A stretch of DNA of 37,200 bases from Flavobacteriales bacterium (GTDB lineage Bacteria; Bacteroidota; Bacteroidia; Flavobacteriales_D; Sanyastnellaceae). A program made the translations under genes and the position numbers. Position 1 is the first letter of the stretch; each line of letters opens with the position of its first letter. Shown here piece after piece: positions 1 to 7,599 of the stretch. A model generated the notes under the pieces. It did not search any database and had not been told where the DNA came from. It saw only the letters and a list, made by a program, of their open reading frames with translations. The DNA is taken from positions 1 through 37,200 of the forward strand of contig CANIBZ010000025.1 of NCBI GenBank assembly GCA_947466425.1, read 5' to 3'.

Positions 1-2
1 AG

Positions 3-92
3 TTAGTTCGTATTCGAAAGAATCAGACCAAGAGTGTAAAAATTGAGAATTATCAGTCTGTGAATGCGTGGCTAGTAGGCAACTTAAAATAG
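3..92 (+). CDS. Possible 3' end of an upstream gene (partial)
   Basis: Frame 3 is open from the window edge to a TAG at 90-92. The tail it would encode is basic and reads LVRIRKNQTKSVK followed by IENYQSVNAWLVGNLK. A 30-codon open frame arises often by chance, and I recognise no family. The spacing of 36 bp to the next start would suit a gene on the same strand. This is only a candidate. Confidence 0.2.
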   Translation, partial: LVRIRKNQTKSVKIENYQSVNAWLVGNLK

Positions 93-128
93 ATTGTCAC
101 GTCTTTCAAGTACCTAACTAAAAAGATC

Positions 129-554
129 ATGAACTTAACTATCGCTTTGCAAGAGGTCTGGACTAAGCAGCCGCACCTTATTCTAATCGGAGGATTTATA
201 ATCCTTGTCGGATTTGTTTCTAAAATGAGACTATTCGCGAAGGCCAATCAACCCATCGAAGCAGCCTTTGTTCCAGGTTGGGACTTGATGATAATCATGA
301 AAATGATTGGACGACCTGCGAAGCACGCTTGGTATTTCGCTATTCCCGTGTTGAATGTTTTCTTCGGGTTCAAAGTGTTGGTTCAATTGGCACAATCATT
401 CGGGAAGCGCTCAAATACTGACGCGCTTTTGGTTTGCTTGTTCAACGTTTTTTATATGTTGAATTTAGCTCTTGCCTATGACGAAGAATATGTCGGTCCT
501 GTTTATCAGGATACCATTGAACCAGCTGTTCCTGTTGTGAAAGGAGTGGCCTAG
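129..554 (+). CDS. Small membrane protein, DUF5684-like
   Basis: Protein of 141 residues. It has an N-terminal hydrophobic helix (about 17-34), a short loop with the pattern AFVPGWDLMIIMKMIGRP, and further hydrophobic stretches around 65-85 and 100-115. The order 'P-G-W-x(n)-GRP-x(n)-IPVLNVFFGFKVLVQLAQSFGK' resembles the DUF5684 domain, known in Bacteroidota as a free-standing membrane protein or as an N-terminal extension of signal peptidase I. No peptidase catalytic residues are present, so this is the accessory-domain type only, and its function is unknown. It converges on hutU and overlaps it by 4 bp: both genes use a TAG stop and both stops lie in the palindrome CTAG at 551-554. The family call rests on pattern memory. 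Confidence 0.6.
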   Translation: MNLTIALQEVWTKQPHLILIGGFIILVGFVSKMRLFAKANQPIEAAFVPGWDLMIIMKMIGRPAKHAWYFAIPVLNVFFGFKVLVQLAQSFGKRSNTDALLVCLFNVFYMLNLALAYDEEYVGPVYQDTIEPAVPVVKGVA

Positions 555-2581
555 TGAATAAAAGAGTCCAATGAAATTTTCACTTCTTGTGGAAGGGTAA
601 CTTTCAACAGCGGCTCTTGTTCCATAGCTCTCTCAATAGCGAATACCGCTTCTTTGTTACGCGCCCAACTTCTGCGTGCGATTCCATTGTTAACGTCCCA
701 ATGCAACATGCTGCGTAATTTCTTATCGCACGCTTCACTGCCGTCGAGTAACATTCCGAATCCGCCGTTAATCACTTCTCCCCATCCAACGCCACCTCCG
801 TTGTGCAAGCTTACCCATGTAGCTCCTCGGAAGGCATCGCCCACGAAATTTTGCACCGCCATATCCGCCGTGAATCGAGAACCATCATATATGTTACTGG
901 TTTCGCGATAAGGCGAATCGGTTCCACTTACATCGTGATGATCTCTTCCCAAAACCACAGGTCCAATCTTTCCTTCACCAATGGCTTTGTTGAACGCCGC
1001 TGCGATTTCCATGCGTCCTTGTGCATCTGCGTATAAAATTCTTGCTTGGGATCCGACAACCAATTTGTTGCTCTTCGCTTCGCGAATCCACTGGATGTTA
1101 TCTGCTAATTGTTGTTGAATTTCAGCAGGTGCTGTTTCTTTCAACTTCAACATAACTTCCAATGCAATGGCATCTGTAGTATCTAAGTCTTCCGATTTCC
1201 CGCTTGCACAAACCCATCTGAAAGGCCCGAATCCGTAGTCGAAACAAAGGGGTCCTAAAATATCTTGAACGTAAGACGGGTATTTGAATTCGCGCTCAAG
1301 TGTGGGCACATCGGCCATCACATTCGCCCCCGCACGCGAGGCTTCCAACAAAAATGCATTTCCATAATCGAAGAAATACATGCCGTTTTCGCTGTGCTTT
1401 TGAACAGCAGCTGCATGACGAATCAGAGACTCCTCAACTTTTTCTTTGAAGTGGGAAGGGTTCTCCGCCATGAGTGCATTGCTCTCTTCATAAGAAAGTC
1501 CAACCGGATAATATCCTCCCGCCCACGGATTATGCAACGAAGTCTGGTCACTTCCTAAGTCAATATGAATGCCTCGTTCCGCGAACACTTCCCACACTTC
1601 AACAATATTTCCAATAAACGCGAAGCTGTGCGCTTTTCCTATTTTAAGTTCTTCTTGAACGCGCGCGCAAAGTGTGTCAATGTTATCAATAAGCTCATCT
1701 ACCCATCCTTGTTCGAAACGTTTCGTAGCTGCTTTCGGATTCACTTCTGCTGTGATGGATACACATCCTGCAATGTTTCCTGCCTTTGGCTGTGCGCCGC
1801 TCATACCGCCTAATCCAGCAGTAACGAACAACAATCCTTCAGCTGCGCGATCATAAACCGTCTTGTCGCCACGCTTAGTGCGAAGCATACGCGCCGCATT
1901 CATTACCGTAATGGTTGTCCCATGCACAATGCCCTGCGGACCAATGTACATGTACGATCCCGCAGTCATTTGCCCGTATTGCGTTACACCTAACGCATTG
2001 AATTTCTCCCAATCGTCTGGCTTGCTGTAATTCGGAATCATCATCCCGTTCGTTACCACAACCCTAGGAGCAGAAGGGCTAGAAGGGAAGAGCCCCATCG
2101 GATGACCACTGTACATCACGAGCGTTTGCTCTTCGGTCATTTCACTCAAATACTTCATCACCAATCGGTACTGCGCCCAGTTTTGAAAAACCGCACCGTT
2201 TCCACCGTAGGTAATCAATTCATACGGATGCTGTGCCACACGAGGATCCAAGTTGTTTTGAATCATGAGCATGATGGAAGCCGCTTGCTCACACTTTGCA
2301 GGATATTCAGAAATTGGACGAGCATACATGTCGTAAGTCGGACGATAACGGTGCATGTAGATGCGCCCATATGCTTTCATCTCTTCAGCAAATTCCTTTG
2401 CCAATGTTTCATGATGTTCCGCAGGGAAATAGCGCAAGGCATTGCGCAAGGCGAGACCTTTTTCTTCATTCGAAAGAATTTCCTTTCGCTTGGGAGCCCG
2501 GTTAATGGCGGCGTCCATGGCTGGAACAACCGGCAATGCTGTTGGAATTCCTTCTTGAATTTGATCTTGAAATGTTGACAT
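551..2581 (-). CDS. hutU: Urocanate hydratase (urocanase), long form
   Basis: Converts urocanate to 4-imidazolone-5-propionate in cytosolic histidine degradation, using tightly bound NAD+ as electrophile. The 676-residue product shows the Gly-rich NAD-binding segment TAGLGGMSGAQPKAG in its middle, the opening motif ITYGGNGAVFQNWAQY, a C-terminal-half segment FGPFRWVCASGKS that aligns with the family's catalytic-cysteine region, and a glycine-rich HNGGGVGWGEVINGGFG near the end. The classic enzyme has about 555 residues; longer forms near 670 residues occur in Bacteroidota. The ATG at 2579-2581 lies 11 bp after the porin stop, so the two are probably co-transcribed. No other hut gene (hutH, hutI, ftcD or hutG) is in the window. 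I see no convincing terminator past the stop. Confidence 0.95.
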   Translation of the reverse strand: MSTFQDQIQEGIPTALPVVPAMDAAINRAPKRKEILSNEEKGLALRNALRYFPAEHHETLAKEFAEEMKAYGRIYMHRYRPTYDMYARPISEYPAKCEQAASIMLMIQNNLDPRVAQHPYELITYGGNGAVFQNWAQYRLVMKYLSEMTEEQTLVMYSGHPMGLFPSSPSAPRVVVTNGMMIPNYSKPDDWEKFNALGVTQYGQMTAGSYMYIGPQGIVHGTTITVMNAARMLRTKRGDKTVYDRAAEGLLFVTAGLGGMSGAQPKAGNIAGCVSITAEVNPKAATKRFEQGWVDELIDNIDTLCARVQEELKIGKAHSFAFIGNIVEVWEVFAERGIHIDLGSDQTSLHNPWAGGYYPVGLSYEESNALMAENPSHFKEKVEESLIRHAAAVQKHSENGMYFFDYGNAFLLEASRAGANVMADVPTLEREFKYPSYVQDILGPLCFDYGFGPFRWVCASGKSEDLDTTDAIALEVMLKLKETAPAEIQQQLADNIQWIREAKSNKLVVGSQARILYADAQGRMEIAAAFNKAIGEGKIGPVVLGRDHHDVSGTDSPYRETSNIYDGSRFTADMAVQNFVGDAFRGATWVSLHNGGGVGWGEVINGGFGMLLDGSEACDKKLRSMLHWDVNNGIARRSWARNKEAVFAIERAMEQEPLLKVTLPQEVKISLDSFIH

Positions 2582-2592
2582 AGGTGGGTGTG

Positions 2593-3648
2593 CTAAAATT
2601 GAGCAGCGAGCGACAAATTTAATCCGTTAATGTGTTTTTCGTTTAAGTTCTGAAAACTGAAAGCATTCACTTTAGAATTCAGGTTACGGTATTCAGCGCG
2701 GAACATCAAGTGATCATCTAATTTGTAATTGAAGTTAAAACTGTAACCCCACATTTGATTGGTGTTGCTCAGAACTACCAAGCTGCTCGGATCACTCATC
2801 CATTCGCCCCTTCCAACTGCGGTTAATTTTTCATTGATCGCATAAGCCACTCCAATGAATCCAGTAGACCAATTTTTGTTGTAAGATTTTCCTAATGTGC
2901 TTTGAACGGCGTAATCTACTTGTGCCTGAATATGAAGTTTTTCTTTCACTTGAATATCGGCGTAAACATCTTGGTAAAAGCGCGCTTGTGTGCTGTCGGC
3001 TACACGCACATCGCCAATGTAATTGCTATAATTCAGAACGAATTTGTTGTTGGGTTTATATTGAAGTTGCATTCCCAAACCTGGTGAGGTCTGACTGGCA
3101 ATCAGTGTCATGGTTTGCCATCCATTTAAGAGCAAAGCAGACGCATACCATTTTTCATTTTTGGAAGTGTATTGCAAAGCAACGCCACTCTCGTAGTATG
3201 GCGAATTCTCTGCTGCGAGGCTTCTGCTTAGCGATAGATTTGAAAAACCAATGGCAGTTTCTATTCCTATGTGCGAAGGGAAAATTCCGGCCTGTAACCA
3301 AAAGTTCCGCGAACCACTGAGCTTGTATGAAATGTTTCCAACGTACAAAGCCCCAAAGCCAATAGGTTCCGCCGAGGTCACTTTATTCGCGTAGGTTCCC
3401 TCAACCAAAGAGAGTTGGGTCTTCACGCGTTCAGAACTGTACTTGAAATCAATTACCGCGGTATTCAGAGCAAAGTGATTGGTTGAAGTGTGACTGTATA
3501 AGAAATCAGGACGCTGATGGTCGTTCCAGTTGTGCTGATCTTGTGCGAAATAGATTTCAGTATAGCCTGAAAAATGAATACTGTCTTTGTTAATTTGAGA
3601 AAATACCAATTGAGGAATAAGCAGCCCGATAAGAATTAACGCTCGCAT
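2593..3648 (-). CDS. Outer-membrane beta-barrel porin, BBP2/OmpL-like
   Basis: Protein of 351 residues with a signal peptide (MRALILIGLLIPQLVFSQ). The mature part has alternating aromatic and polar beta-strand patterns throughout and ends in a terminal phenylalanine (SLAAQF), as expected for an outer-membrane barrel. Early features such as SGYTEIYFAQDQHNWNDHQ, SLVEGTYANK and WLQAGIFPSHIGIET are typical of the BBP2/OmpL-like porin-2 family of Bacteroidota. The substrate is unknown. Its position immediately before hutU, probably in one operon, would allow a role in uptake linked to histidine or urocanate use, but that is inference from position alone. Confidence 0.75.
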   Translation of the reverse strand: MRALILIGLLIPQLVFSQINKDSIHFSGYTEIYFAQDQHNWNDHQRPDFLYSHTSTNHFALNTAVIDFKYSSERVKTQLSLVEGTYANKVTSAEPIGFGALYVGNISYKLSGSRNFWLQAGIFPSHIGIETAIGFSNLSLSRSLAAENSPYYESGVALQYTSKNEKWYASALLLNGWQTMTLIASQTSPGLGMQLQYKPNNKFVLNYSNYIGDVRVADSTQARFYQDVYADIQVKEKLHIQAQVDYAVQSTLGKSYNKNWSTGFIGVAYAINEKLTAVGRGEWMSDPSSLVVLSNTNQMWGYSFNFNYKLDDHLMFRAEYRNLNSKVNAFSFQNLNEKHINGLNLSLAAQF

Positions 3649-3675
3649 ACAGTTGTTTTTTACAAATATGCGAAG

Positions 3676-3846
3676 TTATTTATTGAATTTACCCGTCTTT
3701 TTATCGAACCCATATGGGCAATGCTTGCAGCCGCTTTGACAGCAATGACCTCTTTTCAAGTGATACTCTTCCGTGAAAATAAAAAATCCTTCTTCACTTA
3801 AATAGTAGTCTTCTCCCTGTACTTTTGAATTCTCTTCCTCTCTCAT
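3676..3846 (-). CDS. DUF5522 family small Cys-rich protein
   Basis: Fifty-six residues from the ATG at 3844-3846, beginning MREEENSK. The core EGDYYL..EGFFIFTEEYHLKRGHCCQSGCKHCPYGF is the DUF5522 signature, a short conserved protein with a C-C-x3-C-x2-C cluster that suggests metal binding. Function unknown. An upstream in-frame ATG at 3892-3894 would add 16 unrelated residues and push the start inside the divergent neighbour, so I prefer 3846, where family proteins usually begin. With that start, no base separates it from the divergent PLP-enzyme gene (shared CATATG). Confidence 0.75.
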   Translation of the reverse strand: MREEENSKVQGEDYYLSEEGFFIFTEEYHLKRGHCCQSGCKHCPYGFDKKTGKFNK

Positions 3847-4773
3847 ATGACAAAAATGCAATTTACTGACTTGAACAAAAAAATTAATTTTCAACTTCCT
3901 GTTTACGATAATTTAAATTTTAGCGAAAACGGAAAGGTAGTCGTTAAACGATTCGATCGCTTACATTCAACTATAAATGGCAACAAATGGTTTAAGTTAA
4001 TGTTCAATCTGGAAGAAATGAATCGTAGAGGTGCTAAGCAATTGGTCACGTTTGGGGGTGCTTATAGCAATCATATTCATGCAACAGCCGCGGCTTCCAA
4101 GGAATTGGGAATACATGCTGTAGGCATCATTCGCGGGGAAGAGCCGAAGGATTACAGTCCAACCTTGTTGTTTGCAAAGGAATGTGGAATGGAGCTCTGT
4201 TTTATTTCCAGAGCGGATTATGAGGAAAGGAACAGTGAGGAAATGAAGGCATGGGTTCACGAAAAATGGGAGTCAGCTTTCCTAGTGCCTGAAGGCGGTT
4301 CGAATTATTTGGGTATGAACGGCGCCATGCAAATGGTAAGCGAAGAAGATTTTTCTTTCGATCATTGGTTGGTAGCAGCAGGAACAGGAACAACGGCGGC
4401 AGGTTTGCTTGTTCAATCGAAGCCGCATCAAAAGGTCTGGATATACAGCGCATTGAAAGGCGAGCACTACATGCGTAACGAAATTCGCAACAAGCTCATT
4501 TACTTTTTTCACGATGAAGCAGCGGCTGATGATGTCTTAGAACGCGCAGTTATTTTCAGTGAAGATGAATTTGGTGGATACGGAAAGTTCAATGATCGAT
4601 TGATTGAATTCGTTCAAGAGATTAACAGGACACATCAACTTCCTCTCGACGTTGTTTACACCGGAAAACTCATGCATGCGTTTTTAGTTGGAAATAAAAA
4701 ACCGAACGAAGGTTCGGTTTTAATGTTTCATACAGGCGGATTGCAAGGCAATCCGAAAACTATATTCGGCTAA
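3847..4773 (+). CDS. PLP-dependent enzyme, ACC deaminase / D-cysteine desulfhydrase family
   Basis: Protein of 308 residues with the fold-type II PLP signature: GNKW with the probable Schiff-base lysine K47, then TFGGAYSNHIHATAAAS (S74, N75, H76 for PLP and substrate binding), a GTGTTAAG phosphate-binding loop, and the C-terminal HTGGLQG seen in D-cysteine desulfhydrase-like proteins. It may act as a D-cysteine desulfhydrase or 1-aminocyclopropane-1-carboxylate deaminase; in Flavobacteria this paralogue is annotated only at family level. The start could be ATG 3847 or ATG 3856. The last 14 bp overlap pyk on the other strand, and codons around residues 284-292 also form the pyk terminator hairpin. 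Confidence 0.85.
   Translation: MTKMQFTDLNKKINFQLPVYDNLNFSENGKVVVKRFDRLHSTINGNKWFKLMFNLEEMNRRGAKQLVTFGGAYSNHIHATAAASKELGIHAVGIIRGEEPKDYSPTLLFAKECGMELCFISRADYEERNSEEMKAWVHEKWESAFLVPEGGSNYLGMNGAMQMVSEEDFSFDHWLVAAGTGTTAAGLLVQSKPHQKVWIYSALKGEHYMRNEIRNKLIYFFHDEAAADDVLERAVIFSEDEFGGYGKFNDRLIEFVQEINRTHQLPLDVVYTGKLMHAFLVGNKKPNEGSVLMFHTGGLQGNPKTIFG
4698..4721 (-). terminator. Intrinsic terminator of pyk inside the opposing gene
   Basis: A perfect 10-bp stem AAAACCGAAC / GTTCGGTTTT with a 4-nt loop. Read on the minus strand it is followed by TTTTTTATTTC, a good U-tract, and begins 38 nt past the pyk stop. It lies wholly within the last codons of the PLP-enzyme gene (GNKKPNEGSVL). Confidence 0.8.
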
Positions 4774-6178
4774 TCTTTAACATGTTTGTTGTTCCTTGCT
4801 CTGCAATAGGCATAGACGCTACGTTCACTAAAAAGTCTCCGTCTTTTACATATCCGTTTTTCTTCAAGATGTAACGAATATCTGCAATGGTTTGGTCTGT
4901 GCTTACCATCTTGTCGTAGTAGAAAGCTTTCACTCCCCAAACCAAATTCAATTGTGTTAGAATGCGCTTGTTTCCTGTGAAGACGAATACATGCGCATTT
5001 GGTCTCCAGCTTGAAATTTTATATCCCGTATATCCAGAGAAAGACATGGTTGCAATGCTGGTTGCACCTGTGCGCTTAGCAACGCGACAAGCACTGAAGC
5101 AAATACTGTCTGTTATGAAACGTGTTTCATCCATTTCGTAAGGTGCTTCTTCCAAATAATAAAGTCCTGGGAATTTCTCTGCTTCATTAATGATGTTGTG
5201 CATCATGGTTATTGCTGCAATCGGATAGGCACCAACGCTGGTTTCTCCGCTTAGCATCACTGCATCTGCACCGTCTAACACTGCATTGGCAACGTCTGTT
5301 ACTTCAGCGCGTGTTGGAGTCATACTAGTAATCATGCTTTCCATCATTTGCGTAGCAACAATAACAGGCTTTGCAGCTTCAACGCATTTCTTTACGATCA
5401 TTTTCTGGGCGAGTGGAACTTGCTCAATTGGAATTTCAACTCCAAGGTCACCACGAGCCACCATGACCGCATCGGTTTCGCGAATAATATCGTCGATCAC
5501 TTCAAGGGCTTCAGGTTTTTCGATTTTCGCTACCACTTTCGCGTGCTTGCCGTTTTCAGCAATGATGCCTTTTAGCACGCGAACGTCTTCCGCTGTGCGG
5601 ACGAATGAAAGTCCGATCCAATCGATGTTCATTGAAAGAGCGAACTCTAAATCATGCAAATCTTTCTTCGATAAGGAAGGAAGAGAAACTTTAGTTTCGG
5701 GAAGATTCAGTCCTTTCTTTGATGAAAGAATTCCACCTTGAACGACTTCACACAAAACTTCTTTTTTACCATCGGTGGAAAGAATGCGAATCGCAATTTT
5801 TCCGTCGTCTAACAAAACGCGTTCGCCAGGTTTTACGTCGGAAGGAAATTCTTTGTAGTTGGTATAGATATGCGAAGCTGTTCCAATTTGTTCTTCAGTG
5901 GTAATGATAATTTGCTTTCCAGCTTCCAACATTACACCGTTGTCTTGCATAATACCCACACGCAACTTAGGTCCTTGTAAATCCGCCAGCAACGCGGTGT
6001 TCGTTCCTAACTCTTTGTCAATCTCACGAACGAAATTGACTACACTTGAATGATCGTCGTGTGTGCCGTGAGAAAAATTCAAACGCACAACGTTTAAGCC
6101 GGCTTCAATCATTCCTTTCAGAACTTCTTTGTTTGCTGATACTGGACCGATGGTCGCTACTATTTTCGTTTTTTTCAT
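4760..6178 (-). CDS. pyk: Pyruvate kinase
   Basis: Last step of glycolysis: phosphoenolpyruvate plus ADP gives pyruvate plus ATP. The 472-residue product starts MKKTKIVATIGPVSANKE and carries RLNFSHGTHDDH (active-site N/S), the catalytic-lysine motif VVAKIEKPEALE, VMVARGDLGVEIP for Mg/K binding, and KPVIVATQMMESM..TPTRAEVTDVANAVLDGADAVMLSGETSVG. A TTG six bases upstream is in frame, but the ATG at 6176-6178 gives the usual N-terminus. It follows the IPExxxVDY gene with a 2-bp gap, so the two are one transcript. The 3' end overlaps the convergent PLP-enzyme gene by 14 bp. Confidence 0.97.
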   Translation of the reverse strand: MKKTKIVATIGPVSANKEVLKGMIEAGLNVVRLNFSHGTHDDHSSVVNFVREIDKELGTNTALLADLQGPKLRVGIMQDNGVMLEAGKQIIITTEEQIGTASHIYTNYKEFPSDVKPGERVLLDDGKIAIRILSTDGKKEVLCEVVQGGILSSKKGLNLPETKVSLPSLSKKDLHDLEFALSMNIDWIGLSFVRTAEDVRVLKGIIAENGKHAKVVAKIEKPEALEVIDDIIRETDAVMVARGDLGVEIPIEQVPLAQKMIVKKCVEAAKPVIVATQMMESMITSMTPTRAEVTDVANAVLDGADAVMLSGETSVGAYPIAAITMMHNIINEAEKFPGLYYLEEAPYEMDETRFITDSICFSACRVAKRTGATSIATMSFSGYTGYKISSWRPNAHVFVFTGNKRILTQLNLVWGVKAFYYDKMVSTDQTIADIRYILKKNGYVKDGDFLVNVASMPIAEQGTTNMLKISRI

Positions 6179-6180
6179 AA

Positions 6181-6594
6181 TCAATCGAAGAACAAATGAC
6201 TCACATGTTTCAGACTATCCTGTGTTAGATGAAAGGCCGCGAGCACATTGTTTATTTTTCTAATTTGTTTAACCAATTCTTCTATGTCTTCTCTGCCCTC
6301 TACTTTCAGCAGGTATTCAAGTTGCGCATACTCAGGAATAAGGACTCCTTGAAGCGAACGATTTGAAATTAAATGAATAGTGTAATGATTTTCTTCGGAA
6401 ACGTATTTGAACAACTCATGTTCAGAGTTCTGTTCTTTTGTTTCGAGTTTGTAGGGCTTCTTGCGTTCTAAACTCCACTTCATTTCACGATTTAAAAACC
6501 ACGCCAATCGAAAATCTTTCTCTCTCGAGTTAATTCCGATTAATTCGAAATTCAAATACTCATCGTTCGAAAACGTTATGTTTTTGGGGCTCAT
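6181..6594 (-). CDS. IPExxxVDY family protein
   Basis: A 137-residue cytosolic protein whose segment LIPEYAQLEYLLKVEG matches the motif that names this Bacteroidota family, with the variant L-E-Y instead of V-D-Y. Flavobacterial members sit directly ahead of pyk as here, with two bases between the genes, so a role connected with pyruvate kinase is plausible but unproven. The N-terminal half has the pattern LIGINSREKDFRLAWFLNREMKW. There is no signal peptide or membrane segment. A likely promoter (TACCTTTG) lies 32 bp upstream. Confidence 0.85.
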   Translation of the reverse strand: MSPKNITFSNDEYLNFELIGINSREKDFRLAWFLNREMKWSLERKKPYKLETKEQNSEHELFKYVSEENHYTIHLISNRSLQGVLIPEYAQLEYLLKVEGREDIEELVKQIRKINNVLAAFHLTQDSLKHVSHLFFD

Positions 6595-6625
6595 TCTAGT
6601 TAGTGTATTTTTTACACGAACTACG

Positions 6626-6633
6626 CAAAGGTA
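6626..6633 (-). promoter_or_regulatory. -7 box TACCTTTG ahead of the IPExxxVDY-pyk operon
   Basis: On the minus strand TACCTTTG matches the Bacteroidota -7 consensus TAnnTTTG and would give a leader of about 25 nt. I find no good TTTG at the expected -33 spacing. A small hairpin (GTGTA at 6603-6607 with TACAC at 6613-6617) lies in the leader. Confidence 0.5.
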
Positions 6634-6634
6634 G

Positions 6635-7543
6635 TTATTTCCATGTCAGTTGTGCGGAATTTTCATTCACAATTAATTCTGAATTTAGTCCCATATAAAA
6701 TGCTCGGTTGTCGTTTAAATGTCCTGCCGGAAACCCAATGGCAATAGGAGTTTCAGAGTTTATTCCCATTTCAACAATAATTTGTTCTGCGGATTTCCCC
6801 CACGGATTATTGCTTGAAAATCCGAATTCCTCCGTGTTATCTCTCATTTGAGTGAACCCTCCTAAAATTAATCCTCGAATATTTTTAAACATTCCTGCAC
6901 GTTTCAAGGCAGTAAACATCCGGTCAACGTGGTAAAGCATTTCATCTACATCCTCTAAAAACAGAATTTTTCCTTCCGTCTTCAATTGAGTTGAAGATCC
7001 CAGTTGGCTGTATATCACAGATAAATTTCCACCTACAATTTCACCTTCAGTCTTTCCAACTTGAATTTGATTTTCATTCCAACTGAATGAAAAAGATTCT
7101 CCGAAAAGAGCACACCTTAAATTTTCTAGTGCTTCCGGTGTGGCATGCTCAAAAGAAACCGGCATGGTTGAGTGAATGCAAGCAATGTTTTTATTCGTGC
7201 ACGCATTCAACAAAACCGTCACATCTGAATAGCCGCAAATCCATTTTGATTCGTTCAAGAAAGGAAGAATTTCGTCAATGGTATGAACGGTCCCATATCC
7301 ACCTCTAGCCACCAGCAAGGCTTTCACCTCGCTATCGTTCCAAAATGAAAGGAAAGATTGCGTGCGTTCTTCAACATTTCCAGCCAACTGAAACTTTGGC
7401 GTGAAAACGTTTTCCGCCAATTTAATTTTCAATCCCCATGATTCAATTACGCGCTTGGCGAATTGCCATTGCTCGCTTGTAATGAATCTTGCAGTGGCAA
7501 TTATGCCAATCGTATCGCCTTGTTGTAAAAAAGCTGGTTGCAT
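6635..7543 (-). CDS. ldcA: LD-carboxypeptidase, peptidase family S66
   Basis: Cleaves the terminal D-alanine from murein tetrapeptides (L,D-bond) during peptidoglycan recycling, normally in the cytoplasm. The 302-residue product has ARGGYGTVHTIDEI, the nucleophile motif GYSD with S106, E197 in LFLEDVDEMLYHVDRM, and H275 in GFPAGH, which together form the S66 Ser-Glu-His triad. No signal peptide is visible, which fits the cytoplasmic type. It precedes the IPExxxVDY-pyk pair by 40 bp and is divergent from metG. Confidence 0.92.
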   Translation of the reverse strand: MQPAFLQQGDTIGIIATARFITSEQWQFAKRVIESWGLKIKLAENVFTPKFQLAGNVEERTQSFLSFWNDSEVKALLVARGGYGTVHTIDEILPFLNESKWICGYSDVTVLLNACTNKNIACIHSTMPVSFEHATPEALENLRCALFGESFSFSWNENQIQVGKTEGEIVGGNLSVIYSQLGSSTQLKTEGKILFLEDVDEMLYHVDRMFTALKRAGMFKNIRGLILGGFTQMRDNTEEFGFSSNNPWGKSAEQIIVEMGINSETPIAIGFPAGHLNDNRAFYMGLNSELIVNENSAQLTWK

Positions 7544-7570
7544 CGCTTTATCTTTGATGCGCTAAATTCG
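7538..7570 (+). promoter_or_regulatory. Probable metG promoter
   Basis: TTG (7538-7540), 22 nt, then TAAATTCG (7563-7570), a TAnnTTTG variant also seen ahead of recN. A 5-bp hairpin CGCAG-TTTT-CTGCG follows at 7569-7582, in the first bases of the predicted leader of about 23 nt. Confidence 0.45.
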
Positions 7571-7599
7571 CAGTTTTCTGCGCAAAACACCACAAAAAA

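Noticed and set aside
441-520. Possible hutU terminator inside the 129-554 gene (TTCAAC at 441 with GTTGAA at 458; TCCTG/CAGGA around 495-515)
   Set aside because: Stems are short or bulged and no U-tract follows on the minus strand, so it does not join the embedded-terminator set.
4282-4320. tRNA-like GGTTCGAAT near 4300
   Set aside because: It lies within PLP-enzyme codons (GGSNYLG) and no acceptor or anticodon stem surrounds it.
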